Assembly (NCBI GenBank): GCA_947570515.1
Contig: CANOUM010000013.1
Location: 1-17,297, forward strand
DNA length: 17,297 nucleotides
Direction of reading: 5' to 3'
Source: an uncultured Clostridia bacterium
GTDB taxonomy: Bacteria > Bacillota > Clostridia > Lachnospirales > Bianqueaceae
Under the pieces are notes generated by a model. That model was not told the DNA's origin, ran no database searches, and worked only from the letters and a program-made list of their open reading frames with translations. The number at the start of each line of letters is the position of its first letter. Position 1 is the first letter of the stretch. Below are positions 15,314-17,297 of the stretch, in pieces. A program made the translations under genes and the position numbers.

Positions 15314-15820
15314 TTACTCTATTGTATTATTGATATATTCCTTTGTTGCCTCTTCACAGGGATGAATCACGCATGGATTGCCTAACACAATTGAATGATC
15401 CGGCACATCACAGTTTACATAAGTATTAGGCGCAATTAAAACATCATTCCCTATATGTACGGCTCCCACAATCGCAGCATTGATTCCTATCCAAACCTGA
15501 TTGCCGATGATCGGCGTCCCTTTGCGTTTTCCTCTGTTTTCCTGCCCTATGGTAACGCCTTTATGAATATTCACATTTTTTCCAATTATTGTCTTTTCAT
15601 TAATTGTAATTCCATAGGGATGTCCAATATATAATCCTGCTCCTATCTGTAGTCTGTCTGATATTTCTATATGATTTTTATTTCTTGCTCTCCTAAACCA
15701 AAATTTATACCACATCTTCAATGGATAAAATTTCGCTTCTTGCGTCTTTCGATATAGCCTTTGTACCTTCGGCATCTTCCCCGTATATCTTAATTTATCT
15801 GAATCAAATAAATAGCCCAT
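15314..15820 (-). CDS. Hexapeptide-repeat acetyltransferase, serine-acetyltransferase-like (CysE-like fold)
   Basis: This 168-residue soluble protein has a short basic N-terminus and a left-handed beta-helix made of hexapeptide repeats (about 51-155: LQIGAGLYIGHPYG, TIIGKNVNIHKGVTIG, QVWIGINAAIVGAVHIG, VLIAPNTYVNCDVPDHSIVLG). It resembles the LbH serine acetyltransferase group but lacks the long N-terminal helical domain of CysE. The CysE catalytic Asp-His (LDHATG) is Gly-His here (IGHPYG, His67), and the second histidine (DRHPK) is replaced (KGTPI). These changes, shared with capsule-cluster homologues, argue for acetylation of a sugar nucleotide or glycan rather than serine, using acetyl-CoA. 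It lies 29 bases after the other hexapeptide gene and 18 before the acyltransferase-3 gene. Confidence 0.85.
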   Translation of the reverse strand: MGYLFDSDKLRYTGKMPKVQRLYRKTQEAKFYPLKMWYKFWFRRARNKNHIEISDRLQIGAGLYIGHPYGITINEKTIIGKNVNIHKGVTIGQENRGKRKGTPIIGNQVWIGINAAIVGAVHIGNDVLIAPNTYVNCDVPDHSIVLGNPCVIHPCEEATKEYINNTIE

Positions 15821-15849
15821 GATTTACTCCCTTACCGGTATTATTTAAA

Positions 15850-16365
15850 TCATATATTGTTCTGAATATACGACTTCTTTTCCTCTGCGCTCATTTGCTT
15901 GGTGTGTACAAATCTGCATTCATTTTTCTTAATATATGTTTCTATATCCTCAATGACTTTAGCAGGAACTCCTACTGCCACTGAGTCATCTGGTATATCT
16001 TTGGTAACAATTGCTCCACACCCTATAATACAATTTTTTCCTATTTTCACTCCTGGCATAATAATCACATTCATCCCTATATGCGTATTATCACCGATCA
16101 CTATTTTACCGAAAATATCTATATCCTTATATTGCTCCTCCCGGTTTCGCAGTACCCATACGCCGCCGTCATGCGTTATAAATCTCACGCCATTTGTGAT
16201 GCGCACATGATCTCCTATCGAAATAAGGTATGGCTCTGATCCCCAGCTTACTCCATCATATATTTCACAGTTCTTTCCTATTTTGATTCCCATTTTCTGT
16301 AATTTCTTATATTTTCTTTTACTACTAATTCTTCTTAGTATATTTCTCATATTCCTTCCCCTCAT
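15850..16365 (-). CDS. Hexapeptide-repeat acetyltransferase, maltose/galactoside-acetyltransferase-like
   Basis: This 171-residue cytoplasmic protein has a very basic N-terminus and left-handed beta-helix repeats (about 26-145): IGKNCEIYDGVSWG, ISIGDHVRITNGVRFITHDG, IVIGDNTHIGMNVIIMPGVKIG, CIIGCGAIVTKDIPDDSVAVGVPAKVI. His65 in FITHDG is the catalytic-type histidine of this family. Such enzymes O- or N-acetylate a sugar with acetyl-CoA; substrate unknown. The ATG at 16365 overlaps the flippase stop by four bases (ATGA). An in-frame ATG at 16350 has AGGGGA about six bases upstream and is an equally good start, giving 166 residues. Being directly after the flippase, it belongs to the same polysaccharide operon. 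Confidence 0.85.
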   Translation of the reverse strand: MRGRNMRNILRRISSKRKYKKLQKMGIKIGKNCEIYDGVSWGSEPYLISIGDHVRITNGVRFITHDGGVWVLRNREEQYKDIDIFGKIVIGDNTHIGMNVIIMPGVKIGKNCIIGCGAIVTKDIPDDSVAVGVPAKVIEDIETYIKKNECRFVHTKQMSAEEKKSYIQNNI

Positions 16366-17297
16366 TTCTTCCCTTTGACAAGCGACAGCAACCGTTTCTT
16401 TATCTTGCTCATTTTATCTCGGTAAAACAAACTATTGATCACTATGCTGATCAAAATCCAGCAGCCTAAAATTTTAATTCCCATCCCCATCCATGAGAGA
16501 TAGCTTACGGTTTGCATGTGAATTGTTTTCGTCAGTAAAACGGCGATGATAATGGTCAAAATATCTACCAGCACCTGTTTAATCACATTTTTTATGGGCC
16601 ATTCAAATAAATTTCGAGAATCATAAATACACATCCATATAATCTGATACAACATAGATACGGCCGTACCAACTGCAACGCCCACCAATCCCCATGCCAT
16701 AACCGTGGCAATAGATATGACGATATTAATAATGGCCGCTGTTATATAGCATGACTGCGTTTGCTTATAATGACCTCCTACCAAAATCATTATATTATAA
16801 GGAAGCCGCAGACAATATAGGCCATATGCCAACGTTAAAACCGCAGCAAACAACGGCTGTATATAATTAGCATCGTGTACACCCAGCGTATACACCTGAA
16901 CAAACGGTGTAATGAGCATTGCCGTACAGCCATATATCAAAACCGTAACCGTATGAATGCTCCACTCTACCCATCCAAACACATATTGAATCTTTTCTTT
17001 TTCTCTTTTGGCCCAGATTTCCCCCAAAAAGGACTGAATTCCATTCGACACTAAAAGGAAAAACTGCCGAACTCCCACCACAACTAATTGATAAACCCCA
17101 TATATTGATACATTGGATAATGTCGAAAATAATGTGAGGACTACCGAGTCCGTACTCTCAAGAACAACCGAAACGATATGCTGCGCCGCCCCATTCCACT
17201 TCTGTGCAATGGGTTCTTTTTGAAGCTTAACTTTCCTGGAAATATGATATCGTCTGTTCACATACATTCTAATCACAATCGGACGCACCAAGTATAA
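16362..17297 (-). CDS. Wzx-type polysaccharide flippase (C-terminal part, cut by the window edge)
   Basis: The frame is open to the right edge, so only the C-terminal roughly 311 residues are seen; a TTG at 17291 is not a credible start. The protein is polytopic and resembles the MOP-superfamily oligosaccharide flippases of Gram-positive capsule clusters. It has AAQHIVSVVLESTDSVVLTLFS and SIYGVYQLVVVGVRQFFLL, GIQSFLGEIWAKREKEKI, ITPFVQVYTLGVHDANYIQPLFA and RLPYNIMILVGGHYKQTQ, a loop typical of these transporters, then further helices and a basic tail (KIKKRLLSLVKGKK). It would move undecaprenyl-diphosphate-linked repeat units to the outer face of the membrane for polymerisation. Its presence identifies the right block as a Wzx/Wzy-type polysaccharide locus. 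Confidence 0.85.
   Translation of the reverse strand, partial: LYLVRPIVIRMYVNRRYHISRKVKLQKEPIAQKWNGAAQHIVSVVLESTDSVVLTLFSTLSNVSIYGVYQLVVVGVRQFFLLVSNGIQSFLGEIWAKREKEKIQYVFGWVEWSIHTVTVLIYGCTAMLITPFVQVYTLGVHDANYIQPLFAAVLTLAYGLYCLRLPYNIMILVGGHYKQTQSCYITAAIINIVISIATVMAWGLVGVAVGTAVSMLYQIIWMCIYDSRNLFEWPIKNVIKQVLVDILTIIIAVLLTKTIHMQTVSYLSWMGMGIKILGCWILISIVINSLFYRDKMSKIKKRLLSLVKGKK

Overview
The window looks like chromosomal DNA of a Gram-positive Firmicute, most probably a member of the Clostridia. The main reasons are the three-helix LytR-CpsA-Psr (LCP) protein with a fused binding-protein-like domain, the DUF1177 protein, strong AGGAGG-type ribosome binding sites with TTG and GTG starts, and the lack of any LPS-type gene. 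The genus cannot be fixed from the sequence alone. There are no RNA genes, insertion sequences or CRISPR arrays.

Left block (88-5242, + strand, comparatively GC-rich). Four tightly spaced housekeeping-type genes lie here: a DUF1177 protein, a cation-diffusion-facilitator (CDF) transporter broken by an apparent 11-bp deletion, a two-domain PPK2 polyphosphate:AMP phosphotransferase, and glycerol kinase. A strong bidirectional hairpin terminator (5243-5281) separates this block from convergent genes.

Middle block (5297-11473, - strand). One transcription unit starts at a near-consensus sigma-A promoter (11507-11536). In transcription order it encodes a GHMP kinase closely resembling plant galacturonokinase, a sugar-1-phosphate nucleotidyltransferase, a UDP-glucuronate 4-epimerase, UDP-glucose 6-dehydrogenase and a large LCP protein. 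The first four can be read as two converging routes to UDP-galacturonate: salvage (GalA to GalA-1-P to UDP-GalA) and de novo (UDP-Glc to UDP-GlcA to UDP-GalA). The LCP protein would attach the finished glycan to the cell wall. Its cytoplasmic tail carries five near-identical 17-residue repeats.

Right block (11567 to the right edge, - strand, visibly AT-rich). This is the distal part of a surface-polysaccharide cluster: a Wzx-type flippase cut by the window edge, two hexapeptide-repeat acetyltransferases, an acyltransferase-3 membrane protein, an SGNH-like membrane-anchored protein and an MBOAT O-acyltransferase. The MBOAT gene is frameshifted at a run of ten G (coding strand). Removing one G restores a full-length 489-residue protein, so the gene is a strong candidate for phase-variable O-acetylation of the glycan. 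No glycosyltransferases lie in the window. They are expected beyond the right edge.

The most interesting points are the poly-G switch in the MBOAT gene, the galacturonokinase-centred UDP-GalA module, and the repeat-bearing LCP protein with a sensor-like extracellular domain.
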